Positions 52,571-64,000 of a stretch of DNA of 64,000 nucleotides are shown here, piece after piece (the first letter of the stretch is position 1; every line of letters begins with the position of its first letter). Below the pieces are notes generated by a model. It was not told where the DNA came from. It did no database searches and saw only the letters and a list, made by a program, of their open reading frames with translations. The stretch lies in assembly GCF_041260155.1 (NCBI RefSeq), contig NC_091928.1:30551388-30615387 (forward strand), read 5' to 3'. Source of the stretch: Ptychodera flava. Its lineage: Eukaryota > Hemichordata > Enteropneusta > Ptychoderidae. Position numbers and translations under genes: made by a program.

Positions 52571-54928
52571 GAGCTTCAAAATGATCCCTCAGTGTTATGT
52601 AAGAAAGGAATTGTAAAACCTTTAGATTCTGATAATTTTCTCCCGAGGCCCCTTTCCTGAATGTATTGCCTTGGTGCAATATTTGTGTTAGTTATCGTCG
52701 CTTGCTTTTCTCGATGAGCGACAGGCTCATCAAATGCTAAAAATAAATTTTAATGAAGGGAATCGTCATTTTCATATGCTAAACAGCTGAGTGATATGTA
52801 GTGATGGTGATATATTGTACGTGCGTGATGGAAATTTATCGAATATATTAATATTGAAAAATTGATTAATATCAACTGTTGAAGGGTCAGAATTTCATAG
52901 CAAAAGATTATTGAAATTTAAACAAGTGAAGCTCGTGGTAATTTTGAAAACGAAATAGTTCTTTTATGTTTTGATTCTTGCATTGATTTTGATACAGATC
53001 AGTTCAGTAATTCCTTGATTCCGGCATATATATTATAACGCGTGGTATCATTTTGTGTCGTAATTCGACAAAAAGAACCATACCAAGGCTAATTTAAAAT
53101 GACACATATGTCTACAAATACTGTTACGGTAAGTACTTTACTGTCTGTCAGTCGAGGTACCGATTACTGGTAATGCGCTCAGTAAGTGAGGGTAACACCA
53201 AAGTTGTCGGTTGTGAGAACCACTTTAGATCTTTATTACTAAAGCAATGGTGAAGTACTCATATTTAAACTTTCCATCCAACTCTCTGCTCTACTCTACT
53301 TCTGTCTAGCAAGTGTGTAACTTAAAAAGTTTCAAATCTACATATCATAGTGAGGTATACAGCATTAATTAAATACAGATACTTCGGGAAATATATCAAA
53401 GACAGGAAATATTGTCAAAAAAGCATGATGTGGTCTTCAAACTTGAACCTGGAGTCAACATCAACCCGTGGTTACTTCTAATAACTTTACCATCTGTTTA
53501 ATCAACACGAGACTAAAATGGCGGTTAATTCAAGATCGGGAGTTTAAATGGCTCAGTGAATCGCAGGAAGTTACGTATGTTGGCAATCGTTGCTGTCGGT
53601 CAAGTTGATTACCATCAGTCGACTGGTAGCATTCGACTTCTGAAATCATGGGGATGGGGTGTTGATAAGGGTTACGATACAATTTTGTAGGACACTTATA
53701 ATATCTGATACAAATATATTGGCCCATGATTCATAACACATATCACTGACATATGGAATTTAGTATTTTCTAGTGGAGGTAACCAGTAAAGATAATACAA
53801 TGATCATAGAAAGATTCATAGTTATTCCGGTAATTGGAATATATACTTATATAATTCGTCTTCCCATGTATATGCACATATTATACTATAAATATTAGGC
53901 TCTACTTTGGTTCATTTCCTGTTAAAACTTGCTCCTACAATTTAATGCCGTGGTGTACCTGGGTAATAATGTTACCATTATATTTGAAGTTCGTGGTCTA
54001 CGTAAAATCAGCATATTTTTTTAAAAATATAAAAGCGCCAAAAATATTATATCATGATTTCGAGCGCTACATCCCAGATCTGTATCTTTTGTTTTGTTTC
54101 TACGAAAAGGTTTTACTTCTTACAGATCAGGGGCGGATCTCTTGATTATAGAACGACTTTGTATTTACTGAACCAAGTGATTCCACATTAGACATTTCCC
54201 TGACAAATGTATATTCTGACAAAAAAAAAACGATCAAAAAGGCATCGGAAAGGCGGGCAACTTGATGGCATTCGCTGTTTAGAGAACTTATTTCTGGTGT
54301 AAATAGGTGTGTATTAAACCAGTTACATTGACAATATACCGCCTTTCATAGAATATGGTCCTTATTGTTGTCTGTGATGATGGCATAACGTGCTGTCTTT
54401 TACCTCGAGTCGTATGTCGACTCTTTTCTGATGTCCTAGGTAAGTAATCCAGTATAACAATGAAGGATATAGAAGTAATAATTTTTTTTATTGTAATCGC
54501 TTGAAATGAGTAGGGTTTACCTCGAGCAAATAATACCTTTCCCCAGAGAACATAAAAATAGACAATTTGTCCACTAAAACGAAAGCTATTCGTATTTATA
54601 TATCAACATTCGGAATTTATGAGATTTTGTAATTTAAAACAAAATTTGAAATATGAGTTTTGTCGCTGCATGGTTTCCTGCATGGCAAGATGAAAATGTG
54701 ATGCATCACAAACATTTTTCAACCAAACAATTTCAAGTTCATGCAACCAACAGTCCGCCATAATATGAAAAGATGTAGCTCTGACTGAGGTGTAAAAAAG
54801 TACTTTCACATTGACCGTTGCAAAGACTGTCAAGGATATAAACCAGGTTGGTGAATATTAGAGGAGCAAATTCTACTAATATTTGAAATTATTGTCTGAC
54901 CTTAAAAACCAATTTATCACCCTAAAAA
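52571..54928. other. Intergenic, no gene recognised
   Basis: AT-rich with short unsupported frames only. Confidence 0.45.
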
Positions 54929-55405
54929 CTACAAAATGTAAATAACAAAGTTTTGCATACGAAAGCGTGTTATTGGAAATTGTTCTCGTGTCATTTTCTC
55001 CACCAGGCCCTTGTTAAATATTGTTATCGAGGTTTTCCTGGAGACTGCTGTATGTGGTTTCGCTAAGAAGCGATGGACGTATAGGTCATACGCCGACGTA
55101 GCTGCGACTGATTCTTCAGGTGTCCTCAGAGATTCGTCCCTTTGGCGATTTTCTCCGTGTTGCGTCAGACCAATGTATAGGTACTCACTGCGCGTTAAAG
55201 GGTCAAGTCTCTCATAGGATGACCCATCATCTCTTTCCTGCGAATTTTCGAAGGCCGTTGTCCCAGAAGGTGAGTCATTCGTTTCATCTACATTTGCTTT
55301 CTCGACAGATTCAGCGATGTTTATCTTCCCGGCGTGGTCTAGAACAACTGCATCCGAAACAGTTTCATATTCTCGAATTTCAAATCTCCCTGGAATTTCT
55401 TCATA
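54929..55405 (-). pseudogene. Third tail repeat, in frame beyond the receptor stop
   Basis: After TAA at 55408-55406 the same frame stays open for 158 codons to TAG at 54931-54929. It repeats the unit: YEEIPGRFEIREYETVSDA, then YERLDPLTRSEYLYIGL, then a unique end with YDLYVHRF. In the preceding unit junction the codon at the stop is AAA (Lys), so a single A-to-T change explains the stop. A fossil C-terminal extension or a read-through tail. Confidence 0.65.
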
Positions 55406-63417
<8,012 letters not shown>

Positions 63418-63713
63418 CTGAAGAGTGATAGCAGATATAAAAATAGTAATCTTTATGGATTGCATACGGCTTTTTCGGCCGGAGTAGAGTACTCACTCGG
63501 GTACTTCCGCTGTACTTTCAATGGCCAAAAGAGCCGTTACAGTCCGTGAAAATTTGTCATACACCTTATCACATTTGAAAGAATCACTTGTTTGCCCTGC
63601 AATTGATTTAGTTGGCTTGGAGGGGGATCAAACGAAAGAATTTACTTAAAATTTAATTTGAATCTTCTCTTCATCGCAACAATAGTGGAAAATGTCGCTT
63701 ATGAGCGAGATTA

Positions 63714-64000
63714 GCGTGTATTGAATCAGTGGAGCGAACTTAAAACTTCAAAATCATTGAATGTAAACAAAAGTCCAGGTCCTGATAATATTTATGGTCC
63801 CGACCAAAAGTTATGTACTGATTTGTGTGGTGCAGTCTAACAATACCTCTTTCAAGTTTCTCTTGACAAGGCTATTATTCCTGTCATATGGAAAAATTCT
63901 ATAGTGGTAACAGTCCCACAGAAAACTAACCCATATGAACCCTATGATTTTTGACCCATTGCTCTTCCTTCTTTGTTAATGAAAACGTTTGAAAGTATAA
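63714..64000 (+). mobile_element. LINE reverse-transcriptase fragment (L2/CR1/Rex1-like), cut by the window edge
   Basis: One frame reads NKSPGPDNIYGPDQKLC, then SLDKAIIPVIWKNSIVVTVP, then PIALPSLLMKTFESI: the conserved early RT block (K-x-PGPD, IP-x-W, PI-x-L, K-x-FE). Two in-frame stops (at 63838-63840 and 63952-63954) show it is dead. Confidence 0.75.

Noticed and set aside
54603-54833. 76-codon minus-strand frame ending near the receptor 3' side
   Set aside because: Not in frame with the receptor tail, no domain or splice support.

Overview
The window is AT-rich, intron-rich, repeat-dense animal DNA. Its gene content (a death-domain gene with a 2A-like peptide, a TRIM-NHL gene, an SRCR/WSC/CUB/CCP receptor, a tandem cluster of histamine N-methyltransferase-like genes) points to an invertebrate deuterostome: an ambulacrarian (hemichordate or echinoderm) or a cephalochordate. 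The sequence alone does not decide which; the 2A-like motif leans towards Ambulacraria.

Layout. (1) 2.0-4.6 kb, minus strand: a three-exon gene with a 2A-like peptide at its N terminus, a coiled-coil/low-complexity middle and a C-terminal death domain; its introns carry very long microsatellites. (2) 4.7-10.9 kb: no gene, a 388-bp tandem duplication and one MITE-like copy. (3) 10.97-13.16 kb, plus strand: an unspliced TRIM-NHL gene (RING, two B-boxes, coiled coil, filamin, NHL) with one frame break. (4) 14.9-38.7 kb: a tandem segmental duplication. Each copy carries a three-exon HNMT-like gene on the minus strand (18.1-20.6 and 34.3-36.6 kb). Between the copies sits an 8.1-kb inverted-repeat element flanked by TTAA, whose empty site survives in the other copy. 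(5) 38.7-44.8 kb: an 85-bp minisatellite and tRNA-Leu-like SINE sequences. (6) 44.9-46.9 kb: a third, more diverged HNMT-like gene. (7) 47.7-51.7 kb: a second TTAA-flanked element of the same terminal-repeat family. (8) 54.9-63.4 kb, minus strand: a multi-exon transmembrane receptor (SRCR-WSC-CUB-CCP-CCP-TM) whose tail holds tandem ITAM-like tyrosine repeats; its CUB exon is split by a 2.7-kb element with 23-bp inverted ends. (9) The right edge holds a LINE reverse-transcriptase fragment.

Three loci look like innate-immune or signalling genes: the death-domain adaptor, the TRIM-NHL ligase and the ITAM-like receptor. They are not obviously co-regulated; the shared theme is lineage-specific, fast-evolving deuterostome gene families. 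Four host genes or exons carry single-base frame breaks at otherwise well-preserved sites, which raises the question of sequence error versus widespread pseudogene formation.
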